A stretch of DNA of 64,000 nucleotides from Candidatus Anammoxibacter sp. (lineage in GTDB: Bacteria; Planctomycetota; Brocadiia; Brocadiales; Anammoxibacteraceae). Location: positions 133,013 to 197,012 of the forward strand of contig JAIQZO010000012.1 of assembly GCA_021777055.1 (NCBI GenBank), written 5' to 3'. The notes under the pieces were generated by a model. It searched no databases. It saw nothing but the letters and a program-made list of their open reading frames with translations, and was not told the DNA's origin. The stretch's first letter is position 1. Each line of letters begins with the position of its first letter. This document shows, piece after piece, positions 27,560 to 37,873 of this stretch. Both the position numbers and the translations under genes were made by a program.

Positions 27560-27755
27560 CTTTAAGTTCTTGGCTAGTGCAAGATATGTAATACGTAAGC
27601 GCAAACAGTAAGAAAAGCAAGAAAAATACCAAACTACATAGTTTTACACAAAACGTTGCCAACTCACAGGTCGTTTTTAAGTACAACGTAATTGAGTTTT
27701 TGTATTTTCTATATATTAACTTTAAAAAGAGTAGTAACCATTAAGGAGGTTGCTT

Positions 27756-28082
27756 ATGGAAATTGGTAATAGTATCTTGCAAAAAATAATGAAGATGATC
27801 AATACAGAGAGGTTTGAATTGCTGCATCCTTTGTCAAATAACCATAAATATGAAATAGATATTTATCTCTATTCTTTCAATCTTTTAGATGGAAATGTTT
27901 CTGGTATTAAGAACAAAAACAATAACTGTACGCGTGCGTTAGGCACCAAACAAGTAGGTCCAATATCTTTTTCATGTCAAGGGCAAACTGATACAGGGAA
28001 AATTGATATTGATGGGGACAAGGCAACTTTTAGGAAAGTTATTTTAAGAAAATTGTCTAAGCTTGTTGCCTCAATTCTTTAA
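27756..28082 (+). CDS. Small protein of unknown function
   Basis: 108 aa from the ATG at 27756 with a strong RBS (aaggagg, 6 nt spacing), which supports it as a real gene. No signal peptide or membrane helix. Charged N-terminal helix (NSILQKIMKMINTERFELL), then a beta-rich middle (YEIDIYLYSFNLLDGNVSG) and a basic C-terminal helix (FRKVILRKLSKLVASIL). No family recognised. It lies between zinc-ribbon gene 3 and the glycerophosphodiesterase gene and may belong to the former's Pho transcript. Confidence 0.65.
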   Translation: MEIGNSILQKIMKMINTERFELLHPLSNNHKYEIDIYLYSFNLLDGNVSGIKNKNNNCTRALGTKQVGPISFSCQGQTDTGKIDIDGDKATFRKVILRKLSKLVASIL

Positions 28083-28673
28083 GAAATTCAAGATATAGAT
28101 GGTTGTGTTTCTAATCACAGTACGTATATAACATGAGAAATTGATTTATTAAACTATAGTTGCCACGATTTGATATACCTGATTAAATTCTTATTCAAAA
28201 AATAGATGTTAACGTCAAGGGTCTTTATTCTTGTTTATTCTCTCAATGTGAATAGATCCTGACTGTGAAATAGATTTAGCTCGTGTTTATTTATTACTTT
28301 TTCAGTAGATTTGTAATACTATTTGAGTTTGTATATGTTCCTCAATCCATAATTTAATTCACGATAGTCTTGCGATCGCTCGCCTTTGGTCCTCTTCTCT
28401 ATTGGTTATATCTACCAGGCCGGGGCCAACATTAACCCTTTATTCTTCCAACTTAGGGCGTTTTGCTTAAGAGCCTATTCATAAACGCAAAATTATATCC
28501 AGTACATAGTATTTGGGATAATGATTTTTGTTATGCTGTGCCTTCCATCAAAACTTTAAAAGTGAACCATTCAATTTAATAAAGATCCTAATTTTTATAA
28601 GGATTATACCTCAATTACTCATCCTCAATTCTAAAGAACCATAAAATATAATTTCAGAAACTACCTAAATAAT

Positions 28674-28727
28674 TTCACTAAATATTTTCTAGAACATCAC
28701 AAATTATTCATATTTAGATGCTATATT
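28674..28727 (+). promoter_or_regulatory. Pho-box promoter of the glycerophosphodiesterase operon
   Basis: Half-sites TTCACT (28674), TTTTCT (28685), ATCACA (28696) and TTCATA (28707) at 11-bp steps; -10 TATATT at 28722, 15 nt from the last start. An orphan SD-like ggaggt lies at 28795 and a 16-codon upstream frame (ATG at 28825) ends right at the gene start. The stretch 28083-28673 has nothing I can identify. Confidence 0.75.
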
Positions 28728-28875
28728 TTTCTCGGTAATGCTGTTCTTTATATTAATTATAATTCGAAACTTTACACCATATAGTTGAAGAGAAGGAGGT
28801 GATTAATTAAGAAAAAAAGTATAAATGAAGTTTAAATATAGTTTTTATATCTTTTTGCAAATAGAGGGCAAATAA

Positions 28876-30024
28876 ATGACAAAAAAAACAATGTGTTCTA
28901 GGTTAAGATTTCATAATCTTAAAAAAATCAGTTCTTTAGTAATGTTAATTGTTTTGTCAATAAATATCATACCAATGTCAATCTCCGCTAATGTCAATCA
29001 TAAAGATAATGATCACCCAATTGTAATTGCTCATAGAGGTGCAAGCGGACATGTGCCAGAACATACATTAGCGGCATACTCAATCGCTATTTTGCAAGGA
29101 GCGGACTTTATTGAACCAGACCTTGTAATCACAAAAGATGGCGTGCTCATTGCAAGACATGATAACGTATTAAATCTTACCACTAATGTGGCAAACATGC
29201 CAAGGTTTACAAGTAAAGAAACAACAAAGGTAGTTGATGGTAGTACTATTACAGGATGGTTTAGTGAAGATTTTACGTTGGAAGAGATAAAAGAGCAGCG
29301 TGCTATTGAGCGTATACCACAATATAGACCTCATAACAGAAAATTTAATGATATGTTTGAAATTCCTACGTTACAGGAAATTATTGATTTGGTGCAATCG
29401 TTAGAAAAGGCTACTAATCGTGCAATAGGCATCTACCCCGAAACTAAACATCCAACACATTTTGATAATCTTAATCTATCCATGGAGGAACCATTGGTGG
29501 AGATATTAAAAATGAACGGGTATGAGGGGAAAAAGAGGAAAGTATTTATACAGTCATTTGAGATCGGTAATTTAAAAGATCTTAACAAAATGACAAATAT
29601 ACCTCTTGTTCAACTGTTATGGCTTTCTGGACAGCCATACGATATTGAAGAAGCTGGAGGATCTCTTACGTATGACGATATGGCAACTACTGAAGGTCTC
29701 GCGGATATAGCAGAATATGCGGATGGTGTTGGGCCAGAAAAATATCATTTTATAATTCCTAAAGACAGCAATAATAATTTAGATATAAATAATGCTACTT
29801 CATTTGTTAAAGATGCACATGACTTAGGATTACTTGTTCATCCATACACATTTCGTTCAGAGAATACATTCTTGCCAGATAATTTAAGGAATGGGGCAGA
29901 CCCAATTGCAATAGGAGATTCTGCGGGTGAAATAAAGATATTTCTACAAACTGGTATTGACGGTTTTTTTACAGACCAATCAGATATTGGTGTTAAAGCT
30001 CGTGATGAATTAATAGATAATTAA
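28876..30024 (+). CDS. Exported glycerophosphodiester phosphodiesterase
   Basis: 382 aa with a long, basic signal peptide (hydrophobic core LVMLIVLSINIIPMS). The GDPD TIM barrel starts IVIAHRGASGHVPEHTLAAY, with the catalytic HRG and the metal-binding Glu; FIEPDLVITKDGVLIARHD follows with the second Glu/Asp pair and general-acid His. YPETKHP and DGFFTDQ are later barrel motifs. The GlpQ-like length and export point to periplasmic cleavage of glycerophosphodiesters to glycerol-3-phosphate and an alcohol, a phosphorus source. First gene after the Pho box, 95 bp before a metallophosphatase gene; the pair would free phosphate from phospholipid debris. Confidence 0.93.
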   Translation: MTKKTMCSRLRFHNLKKISSLVMLIVLSINIIPMSISANVNHKDNDHPIVIAHRGASGHVPEHTLAAYSIAILQGADFIEPDLVITKDGVLIARHDNVLNLTTNVANMPRFTSKETTKVVDGSTITGWFSEDFTLEEIKEQRAIERIPQYRPHNRKFNDMFEIPTLQEIIDLVQSLEKATNRAIGIYPETKHPTHFDNLNLSMEEPLVEILKMNGYEGKKRKVFIQSFEIGNLKDLNKMTNIPLVQLLWLSGQPYDIEEAGGSLTYDDMATTEGLADIAEYADGVGPEKYHFIIPKDSNNNLDINNATSFVKDAHDLGLLVHPYTFRSENTFLPDNLRNGADPIAIGDSAGEIKIFLQTGIDGFFTDQSDIGVKARDELIDN

Positions 30025-30119
30025 TATTTAACTGTAATAGCAAAGTATTGAGATCTTTATAAAAGAGCATTATCGCTCGAAAATTTTTTAAATATGTTTT
30101 TGTAAGAAGGGATATTTCA

Positions 30120-31145
30120 ATGAAAAAATACGTTTTGGCTTTTACTGCACTTTTTGTAACTATCTTTCTTGGGTTAGGGAATAATAGTTTTTTAAAAGCG
30201 AATGAAGGAAAAGAAAACAATGCCCAGGGGTTTGGTAAATTTGAATTTGCATTAATCGGTGATGTCCCGTACGGAGTATTAGCTGGTCAGGATTACGAAC
30301 CTTTCGATAATGTTATCGATGAGATTAATGATAACAATAAGATTAAATGGGTTTTACATGCGGGTGATATTAAAAGCGGTTCCACTGATTGTTCCGATGC
30401 ATTATTTATGGATCGTTTAGAACGGTACAACCAATTTGATCGTCCGGTAATTCTAACATTAGGTGATAATGAATGGACAGATTGCCATCGTGTGGCAGCA
30501 GGAGAATACCAGCCTCTGGAGCGTTTGGCAAAACTTCGTGAAATATTTTTCTCTAACCCGGGTTCCACAATCGGTGGAAACACAATGGAAGTTGAAACTC
30601 AGGCATCTGTGTCGGGGTTTGAGGAGTTTCCTGAAAATGTACTATGGGCAGAGCAAAATATTGTTTTCGCTGCTATGCACATTGTAGGAAGTGAAAATGG
30701 ACTACGTCCTTTTGATCCTAATTCATCTGCGGTTCGTACACAAGCAGACGATGATGAAGTTGCTCGCCGAACAAATGCGGCATTAGTATGGATGGATACT
30801 ACATTTATAAAAGCTAAAGAAATGGATGCCCCCGGTATTTTCTTGATGATTCATGCTAATCCTGGCCTCGAGCGCGGCTCTGCAAACCGAAGCGGATTTA
30901 TTGAGTTTTTGACTGCATTAGAAACTTATGTTCAGGATTTTGGTAAACCTGTTGTATTGGCACATGGTGATTCGCACTATTTCCGTGTAGACAAGCCATC
31001 GCTTGTAGAAAACAGTTTTGTTGCCAATTTTACTAGGGTGGAAACTTTCGGTTCTTCTCGTGTTCATTGGGTACGTGTTATAGTGGATCCTAAATTACCT
31101 GAGGTCTTTACAATAAAACAAGAAATCGTTTCAGAAAATCAATAA
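30120..31145 (+). CDS. Exported calcineurin-like metallophosphatase
   Basis: 341 aa with a signal peptide (MKKYVLAFTALFVTIFLGLG). Metallophosphoesterase motifs are spread as expected: FALIGDVPYG, VLHAGDIKSG, LTLGDNEWTDC (the GDNE block), FLMIHANPG and VLAHGDSHYFR. The first motif has GDVP in place of the classical D-x-H, as in several bacterial surface phosphatases. A clear RBS (agaaggg) precedes the ATG. Likely acts on phosphomonoesters or diesters outside the cytoplasm in series with the upstream glycerophosphodiesterase. It ends in a strong terminator. Confidence 0.85.
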   Translation: MKKYVLAFTALFVTIFLGLGNNSFLKANEGKENNAQGFGKFEFALIGDVPYGVLAGQDYEPFDNVIDEINDNNKIKWVLHAGDIKSGSTDCSDALFMDRLERYNQFDRPVILTLGDNEWTDCHRVAAGEYQPLERLAKLREIFFSNPGSTIGGNTMEVETQASVSGFEEFPENVLWAEQNIVFAAMHIVGSENGLRPFDPNSSAVRTQADDDEVARRTNAALVWMDTTFIKAKEMDAPGIFLMIHANPGLERGSANRSGFIEFLTALETYVQDFGKPVVLAHGDSHYFRVDKPSLVENSFVANFTRVETFGSSRVHWVRVIVDPKLPEVFTIKQEIVSENQ

Positions 31146-31154
31146 TAACATATT

Positions 31155-31192
31155 AAATCCCCAACGGATCTAACTGTCTGTTGGGGATTTTT
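31155..31192 (+). terminator. Terminator of the glycerophosphodiesterase operon
   Basis: aatccccaacgga/tctgttggggatttttttt, 10 nt after the stop at 31145. Confidence 0.9.
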
Positions 31193-31295
31193 TTTCAATT
31201 TATAGCAGTATTAAACTCCGCCCCCCAATATTCTTTAGTACTACACCTATGCAGACAATAATATGAATAACCGCAGAATGACAAAGAAGGTTTAT

Positions 31296-31349
31296 TTCAC
31301 AAACAATTCACATTTTTCTCACTTATATTTCATATTTCTTTTATATAAA
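31296..31349 (+). promoter_or_regulatory. Pho-box promoter of phoH
   Basis: TTCACA (31296), TTCACA (31307), CTCACT (31318), TTCATA (31329); -10 TATAAA at 31344, 15 nt from the last start. Confidence 0.8.
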
Positions 31350-31455
31350 AGAATAAAATCTCTTTTTTAGAGCTTTTCTCTAGAGCAATTTTATTTGTTT
31401 TAAACAGGCTTTTTAGCTATTTCTTGTTAAAGATTCTGATTTGGGTACGATATTT

Positions 31456-32784
31456 ATGGCAAAAAAGATAAAAAAGACTTTTGTGTTAGATACAAACGTT
31501 ATACTTCATGATAGTTCTTGCATACATCAGTTTGATGAACATGATATAGTAATACCGATTCCAGTCTTAGAGGAGCTTGATAATTTTAAGAAGGGTAATG
31601 ACGAAATCAATTTTCACGCTAGGGAATTTTCAAGAACACTTGATTGCCTTAGCGGGGATAAACTTTTTAACGGAGGAGTTAAGCTGGGGGAGAAAAAAGG
31701 AAAAATCAGTATCAAATTGGAGCAAGAATTTCACTCAAACGTTGCTCTTAATTTCCCCGGTCAAAAACCTGATCATAAGATATTAAACATTATTTATCTT
31801 TTGTCAGAAAGTACTACCAGAAAGGTCATTTTGGTCTCAAAGGATGTAAACTTGCGAATGAAATCAAAGGCAATTGGTATTCATTCTCAAGATTACAGGA
31901 CTGACCATGTAAAAGATATAACCGCACTGTACAGTGGAAGCCGGACAGAAGAGATAAATAACGATGAACTTATTAATGGTCTTTACGACCCTGAATATTC
32001 ATTTACTCCTGATCAGCTCCAGCCAAAGAAACCATTGATTCCCAATGAGTATATCATATTAAAAAATTGCCAGAATTCTACTCTTGCGAAATTGGATTTA
32101 GAGGCCAACGTTATTAAAAGGGTAGAAAAGGTTAGTGCTTGCCAAATAACACCAAAGAATGCTCAACAAATCTTTGCATTAGATGCATTGATGGATACCT
32201 CAATAAAATTAGTTAGCCTTTGTGGCAAAGCAGGTTCTGGGAAGACACTGCTTGCCCTAGCTGCAGCGCTTGAAAAAAGAAAACATTACCATCAAATATA
32301 TATGGCTAGACCTATTGTTCCTTTAAGTAATAAGGATATCGGGTATCTACCAGGTGATATCGACTCAAAAATAGATCCATATATGCAACCTTTGCATGAC
32401 AATCTTGGCGTGATACTAAATCAATTTCATGGTAACGATCCTAAACACACCAAAATTAAACAACTATTGGATAAAAATAAATTAGTGATAAGTCCCCTTG
32501 CATATATTCGTGGACGTAGCTTAGCCAAAGTATTTTTTATAGTGGATGAAGCTCAAAACTTAACTCCTCATGAAGTTAAAACAATAATTACTCGTGCTGG
32601 CGAGGGGACAAAGATGGTATTTACTGGAGATATATTTCAAATCGATCATCCCTATCTAGATACGCACTCAAATGGATTGAGTTATTTGATTGAAAAGATG
32701 CAGGGGCAAAGGCTTTATGCTCATGTTAATCTTGAAAAGAGTGAACGGTCAGAATTGGCCGAGTTAGCAAGTAATTTATTATGA
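31456..32784 (+). CDS. PhoH-family ATPase with N-terminal PIN domain
   Basis: 442 aa from the ATG at 31456 (a TTG at 31441 is less likely). Residues ~5-145 are a PIN nuclease domain, starting KKTFVLDTNVILHDS and with PVLEELDNFK and VILVSKDVNLRMK acidic motifs. A linker leads to the PhoH ATPase (about 230-442): Walker A GKAGSGKT, YLPGDIDSKIDPYMQPLHDN and Walker B FIVDEAQNLTPHE. PhoH2-type proteins act as RNA helicase/nucleases. PhoH is a classical phosphate-starvation gene, in agreement with the Pho box 110 bp upstream. The PHP gene follows after 47 bp, probably co-transcribed. Confidence 0.93.
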   Translation: MAKKIKKTFVLDTNVILHDSSCIHQFDEHDIVIPIPVLEELDNFKKGNDEINFHAREFSRTLDCLSGDKLFNGGVKLGEKKGKISIKLEQEFHSNVALNFPGQKPDHKILNIIYLLSESTTRKVILVSKDVNLRMKSKAIGIHSQDYRTDHVKDITALYSGSRTEEINNDELINGLYDPEYSFTPDQLQPKKPLIPNEYIILKNCQNSTLAKLDLEANVIKRVEKVSACQITPKNAQQIFALDALMDTSIKLVSLCGKAGSGKTLLALAAALEKRKHYHQIYMARPIVPLSNKDIGYLPGDIDSKIDPYMQPLHDNLGVILNQFHGNDPKHTKIKQLLDKNKLVISPLAYIRGRSLAKVFFIVDEAQNLTPHEVKTIITRAGEGTKMVFTGDIFQIDHPYLDTHSNGLSYLIEKMQGQRLYAHVNLEKSERSELAELASNLL

Positions 32785-32831
32785 TTAAATAATATTGTTT
32801 TAGTAACTTTTGTTTAGAGAAGGAAAATATT

Positions 32832-33548
32832 TTGATAAAGAAATTATTATGTGATTTTCATATACATACTACATGGAGTGATGGGTCATTACCTTTGAAC
32901 CAAGTAGTCGATTTATACGGGAGAGCTGGTTTTGATGTAATATGCGTTACCGATCACATTTCTGACAAAGAAAATATAAATGAAGAAAACGCTGCTTTTA
33001 TTATACCAACATCTCAGTGTAAAAATTACCTTGAAGCGTTATGGAATGAATCAAAAAGGGCATGGGAAACGTATCAAATGCTAATTATTCCCGGTTTTGA
33101 AGTAACTAATAATATTAAGCATTACCATATTCTTGCCATTGATATTAAAGAGTATATAGATGCGAGCTTACCTGTTGACAAAATCATTGAAAGTATTCAC
33201 AATCAGAATGGTGTCGCAATAGCATGCCATCCTCATATAAAAGACTCGGAAGGGAATGAATCCCTTGATCTTTCAAAGTATTTATGGGACAATCATGATA
33301 AATATGTAAATTTGTTTGATGCTTGGGAAATTGCTAACAGGGATGATGTTTTTAACGTAGTGGGACTAAAGAAATTCAATTATATAGCCAATGGTGATTT
33401 CCATGAAGAGAGACATTTATATTCCTGGAAAACCCTCCTCCAGTGTGAGAAAAATACGGAAGCTGTAAAAAAGGCTATACGTGATAATACAGATGTTGCA
33501 ATCTTTCTGTTTAGAAAGTCCAAGCCGCAATTACACCAACCTGGGTAA
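32832..33548 (+). CDS. PHP-domain phosphoesterase
   Basis: 238 aa, TTG start at 32832 behind an agaagga RBS. PHP-fold metal motifs are in order: DFHIHTTWSDG, VTDHISDK, IIPGFEVTNN, IACHPHIK and IANGDFHEE. This layout matches stand-alone PHP enzymes of the TrpH/RNase AM group, which hydrolyse nucleotide or polynucleotide phosphoesters. Placed after phoH in one likely Pho transcript, it may recycle phosphate from RNA fragments or 3',5'-bisphosphates; the substrate is inference. The last residues run close to the following AT-rich gap; no frameshift is apparent. Confidence 0.85.
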   Translation: MIKKLLCDFHIHTTWSDGSLPLNQVVDLYGRAGFDVICVTDHISDKENINEENAAFIIPTSQCKNYLEALWNESKRAWETYQMLIIPGFEVTNNIKHYHILAIDIKEYIDASLPVDKIIESIHNQNGVAIACHPHIKDSEGNESLDLSKYLWDNHDKYVNLFDAWEIANRDDVFNVVGLKKFNYIANGDFHEERHLYSWKTLLQCEKNTEAVKKAIRDNTDVAIFLFRKSKPQLHQPG

Positions 33549-33769
33549 AGAATATTTGCCTGTTCCTGCTGTTTTATATACCAAAATTATTCCATTTACT
33601 CTAAAATATCTATTTTTATACCTATACCGGTCTAGAACTGTTAATTTTAACGGTGTCTGGGAATTTATTGGCAGATATGATGTTTTATTAAATATCAAGA
33701 ATGGAAACTTCATTCATTTTCCTTAACATCACAGATAAGAGAAAGAGGTAAAACGTTTTTAAACATTTA

Positions 33770-33808
33770 AACACATGGTTACAATGCTAGCAATTGTAAC
33801 CATGTGTT
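33770..33808. terminator. Bidirectional terminator between convergent operons
   Basis: 16-bp perfect stem aacacatggttacaat and complement with loop gctagca, between the PHP gene (+) and the phytase-like gene (-). The rest of 33549-33952 shows nothing coding. Confidence 0.85.
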
Positions 33809-33952
33809 ATCTAATTAATTATGTTCTTGTTTATGGTCATTTGTACAGGAGAAAACTGTTCAACTGAAATGGCCTTTACCTAAGACTATATATTTCTAAC
33901 CTGTATAACAAACTAAACTATTAATGAATACTGTTTGTTGTCATAATTCGAA

Positions 33953-36778
33953 CTAATCTTTTTCAATTACCAAATATATAGTAGTTGTTCCGCTGACTTC
34001 ATTTGACACAACAAGTAGTGGATTATTTATAGGACTTTTCTCCTTTGAAATAAACAATATACCTTCAGGACCGAGATCACCGGCCGTGAGGCCAGCAGCA
34101 TCACCATTAAAATCTCTGTTGTTAATATAATGAATAAAAGATACATCAAAAGGATTTGTGATATCATAGACCATAATACCTCCTACGCGTTCTAATCCTA
34201 TAAAAGCGTATCTGCGCCCATCTATTTTTCCGATTGCAACACCTTCAGGTTCCGGTCCTTTGTCATCGCTTCGGTTGTCAAATGAATTGTTTTCGTCGTT
34301 AGTTGAATTGAAATTGTCCGGAATAAAATTTGCCGTTAATTGTTCAAATTCGTCACCGCTGTCAAAGATTAACTTTCCATCTGTTGACCAAATAGAGAAA
34401 GATCTGGCTCCATAAGAGTAAAGTTCATCAAAATCTCCATCGTTATCGGTATCACCAAGTGTATTGGTAATCTTTAATCGGCCAAGGTTCTCTTCCTTCT
34501 GCAGGTCTGTCGCATCTGGAAACTTGCCCGGGTCAAGTGTTACATCTTCAACCCTATCTTCTTCAGAAAAACCGTCATAATCACGAGCATCACCTTCATT
34601 TGCAGTAATTAAATAAGTCAGGCCTCTGAATTTGTATGTGGCAATTGCGTCCGGCTGATACATACCTTTTACTGGCCAATTTACAATATTTATTTTATCA
34701 TCTTTGTTGCTTGCATCAAGGGCGCTTCTATTAAATTTGATAATCGCTAATGTTGGAATTTGCGGGTTTGGGTTTGGATCCAGGAGTCCTGTATTTATAT
34801 CAAACGATCCCAGTAACCCAAAATCATTATCATTAAGCACTGCGATAGTATTGTTGTCAATCAATGCCAATCCTTCTGGCTTGTCCGCAAAATCATATCC
34901 TAATTTTGCCAGATCACAAAAAATACTTTTACGAACAGGGTTTATTCCTTCGGTTAGTAGTTCGTTAATGTCCATACCTTCTAAAGTCCCACCAGGTCCT
35001 ACTATAGAAGGGTCAAGGCTGGCTAAATTAGTAGCATTTGCAGTACTAATGTGAAATATATTTTTCAGTGTATCATTTCCGATTGCAGAATCCCTTTCTA
35101 AAACCAAGAACCTGCCATTTCCCAATGCTACAGCATCACCAATCTTGTCACTACCGTTCCCTTCTAATATATAAAGGTACTCTGCTGTTGTTGTCTTACT
35201 ATTTATATCAAATTCTAAAATACGGATGTTTAGAGACGATTTTGAATTATCGTCATTTCCCACATCAGGATTATCAATCGGGCTCTGAATAAACGCATAT
35301 ATCTTTCCGGAGTCATAAGCTATAGCCTCAAATCCACGGTTTGCCCGTCTTTGTGCATATACTGCGGGGATTGCTTCCGTACCGGTTATAATACCTGATG
35401 CATTGGAACCTTCAGGTACAAAACGGTCAATTAATTTACCAGATTTATTAAAATGATAAATCGAAGGGCGGTACTCATCAACCATCCAATAAGTTCCGTC
35501 ATCTGAACATACAATACCCTCAAAATCTCCTCCAAATGGATCATTATTCAATTTGTTTCCAAATAGATCTACCGGTTCTTCATCAGCATAAGCAAACTTA
35601 GGATCAGCCAAAACTCCTGGTATCAAATTAGGTAGCCCTGTAATAGGTTTGTTCATTTTAGACTGTCTCAAAAATGTCTGCTTTGTAATTTCTATTGCGC
35701 CTGATGACGGGTTAAATTCAAAATGTACCCATCGCGCCTGATAATCGGGCAATGGAAAAGGACGTTCTTTATCTGGATCATCATCAACATTTGTAGTATC
35801 AGCATTTGGCCCTCTGTCTGGATGAGTTATAAATTTATAATTTCCATTACTCTTGTTAATTCCTTTGAAGTATAGCCCAGAAAACCCTCCCAAAAATATA
35901 TCCTGCCCCGCTTCAGTAGTACCTAATAATGGAAGGTTAGTAAATTCGTGCGTGCTCATCTCCTGGTTTCCGGAATGATCTTTTGTCCCCAATGGAAAAA
36001 TATCCACTACATTTGCTTCGTTAATATCAACAACTGCAACTGCATTATTCTCCTGTAGAGTTATATAGGCCTTTTTAGAATTGGCAGAAATCGCAATAAA
36101 CTCAGGCTCCAGGTCCTGTGCAACTGTAGCACTAGGGCCAAATATACGAATGCCTTGGTCTAATGATATGTTATTGAACTTTGCAAAATCAGCGGTTTGA
36201 ACATCAGATTGTTTTATATTCTCAAAATTTTCTTTTATTTTGATTACACTGACAGAACCTTCTGGATCAATTGTATAATCGTCATTTGGTTCACCTTCAT
36301 TTGCCACCAGCAAGTATTTGCCATTTGGGGTGAATTTTAGCATGTCAGGTAACGCGCCCACAGTTACTTTATTTAGTAGATTACCATTTTCTGTATCGAA
36401 AAAAGCAACAATACCTGGCGCTTGTTTATCTTCATTTTCAATGCAGGCAGCTACAACGTTTTTAAATACCGCAACGCTATTTGCTTTTTTACCAACAGAT
36501 GTCAAATCAATAGAAAACTCAAAAACCGGGTTGGCCGGATCACTTATATCTAAAACATCAATAGCCCTATCTGCCCCATTAACAACGAATAACCGTTCAT
36601 TTTTAGAGTCGTAATCTACTATTTCTGCCGCACCATCATCAAATATACCTGTTTCGTAAGTACCGATAGGCTCCAGCGAAATACCTTTTCCAAAGGATTT
36701 TACTCCTGAAACTAAAAACAGTGATGTCATTACTATAAAACTTACCATTCCTCTCCATTTAAAACAACTATATATCAT
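33953..36778 (-). CDS. Exported phytase-like esterase nested in a choice-of-anchor I propeller
   Basis: 941 aa. An N-terminal hydrophobic stretch (MVSFIVMTSLFLVSGVKSFG) exports it. Residues ~30-280 are the first part of a choice-of-anchor I beta-propeller (DSKNERLFVVNGADRAIDVL, LKFTPNGKYLLVANEGEPND). Residues ~290-690 are the esterase-like-phytase domain (PDRGPNADT, DFEGIVCSDDGTYWMVDEYR, NRGFEAIAYDSGK, GDAVALGNGRFLVLERD). Then the propeller resumes (TYKFRGLTYLITANEGDARD, PEPEGVAIGKIDGRRYAFIG). So one propeller is inserted in another. It carries a minus-strand Pho box 250 bp upstream. Probably releases phosphate from phytate-like or ester substrates outside the cell. Activity is inferred from the family name only. 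Confidence 0.85.
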   Translation of the reverse strand: MIYSCFKWRGMVSFIVMTSLFLVSGVKSFGKGISLEPIGTYETGIFDDGAAEIVDYDSKNERLFVVNGADRAIDVLDISDPANPVFEFSIDLTSVGKKANSVAVFKNVVAACIENEDKQAPGIVAFFDTENGNLLNKVTVGALPDMLKFTPNGKYLLVANEGEPNDDYTIDPEGSVSVIKIKENFENIKQSDVQTADFAKFNNISLDQGIRIFGPSATVAQDLEPEFIAISANSKKAYITLQENNAVAVVDINEANVVDIFPLGTKDHSGNQEMSTHEFTNLPLLGTTEAGQDIFLGGFSGLYFKGINKSNGNYKFITHPDRGPNADTTNVDDDPDKERPFPLPDYQARWVHFEFNPSSGAIEITKQTFLRQSKMNKPITGLPNLIPGVLADPKFAYADEEPVDLFGNKLNNDPFGGDFEGIVCSDDGTYWMVDEYRPSIYHFNKSGKLIDRFVPEGSNASGIITGTEAIPAVYAQRRANRGFEAIAYDSGKIYAFIQSPIDNPDVGNDDNSKSSLNIRILEFDINSKTTTAEYLYILEGNGSDKIGDAVALGNGRFLVLERDSAIGNDTLKNIFHISTANATNLASLDPSIVGPGGTLEGMDINELLTEGINPVRKSIFCDLAKLGYDFADKPEGLALIDNNTIAVLNDNDFGLLGSFDINTGLLDPNPNPQIPTLAIIKFNRSALDASNKDDKINIVNWPVKGMYQPDAIATYKFRGLTYLITANEGDARDYDGFSEEDRVEDVTLDPGKFPDATDLQKEENLGRLKITNTLGDTDNDGDFDELYSYGARSFSIWSTDGKLIFDSGDEFEQLTANFIPDNFNSTNDENNSFDNRSDDKGPEPEGVAIGKIDGRRYAFIGLERVGGIMVYDITNPFDVSFIHYINNRDFNGDAAGLTAGDLGPEGILFISKEKSPINNPLLVVSNEVSGTTTIYLVIEKD

Positions 36779-37032
36779 TAACGTACCTCCTATTTCTTAA
36801 AATTCAAAAAAATAAAAAAAAACAATGGTAGAAGTTAAACTCATAGTACACAAAGCAGTTGTCTAAAATTTGTAATAATATTTTCTATGATAAATGTATG
36901 CGAAACCCTTTGCGTGCTATTGTTTAACTTTTAACGCATGTAATTAGGGCATTCAGAAATAGTTTATACCTAAAAAATGAGCGTAAGCGTATGCGAAGTG
37001 TTCTTACTCCAGCAATTCATTTAATGAAAAGA

Positions 37033-37086
37033 ATTATATTCTATAAATGTGAAGGAATTAAAAAGAGAGTGTGAAATTTTAGTGAA
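37033..37086 (-). promoter_or_regulatory. Pho-box promoter of the phytase-like gene
   Basis: On the minus strand TTCACT, TTCACA and TTCACA occupy 37086-37081, 37075-37070 and 37053-37048 (steps 11 and 22). The -10 TATAAT is at 37038-37033, 15 nt from the last start. It is the best -10 of the set. Confidence 0.85.
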
Positions 37087-37611
37087 CATTGAATAATTTT
37101 ATTAAAAAACACAAAGTAAAGTATTGGTGATTGATCAGATATAAACAAATCTAGGCTATAATTACCTTGTATACATCATGAAGTAATTTGGAACTGCAAT
37201 TTTCTTTGTGAATAATTTTGTACTGTGTAGGACTAGAGGTATATATTGTTCAGTTAAGATAGGAGGTTTTAGATAGATCTACTTTGGAAGGTTGGGTAAA
37301 TATCAGAGTTATGCATGGTTGATCGTGATGGTATAACATTAAGTATGCAATCTGATGCGTTCTTGATATAAGATTCGGTACTCTTTTTTTTAGTATGCAG
37401 GGTAAGATGGTTTCTTTTTTTAGAGTTTCATAATGATTGAGACGGTGATAGAAAAGATATATTTTACAGCTAAAGAGATACTGGTATTGAGAAATATGAA
37501 ACTGTTATGCATATTTTAATATTTGTAAATACCTATGATATAACTGTTAGAGCAAAGAAAATAAATCACAAGTCGTCTCCATATAAAACGGATTAACACT
37601 CTTTATGAGAT

Positions 37612-37665
37612 TTTACATTGATTTCACAACAACTAAACCTAATCTTCACATTAATATTGTAATCT
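37612..37665 (+). promoter_or_regulatory. Pho-box promoter of the second MgtE
   Basis: TTTACA (37612), TTCACA (37623), degenerate 37634, TTCACA (37645); -10 TAATCT at 37660, 15 nt from the last start. Between this and the divergent box at 37086 no gene is visible. The leader to the ATG is about 200 nt. Confidence 0.7.
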
Positions 37666-37873
37666 AAGCTACTCAATTCCGTTGTCTGAGACATTATTTG
37701 TAAATTTTGGTGATAATATTATAATGCTGTAAGATCTATTATTTCCCCTTTTTTTAATAGAACTTATTAATTGATTAACTGTGGTACTAAATATTTTGCA
37801 ACAAATATATTAGTATCATAGTTGATCATGTATCTTGTCCTATATGAGGATAGCAGTAATCAAAAACTTTTGA

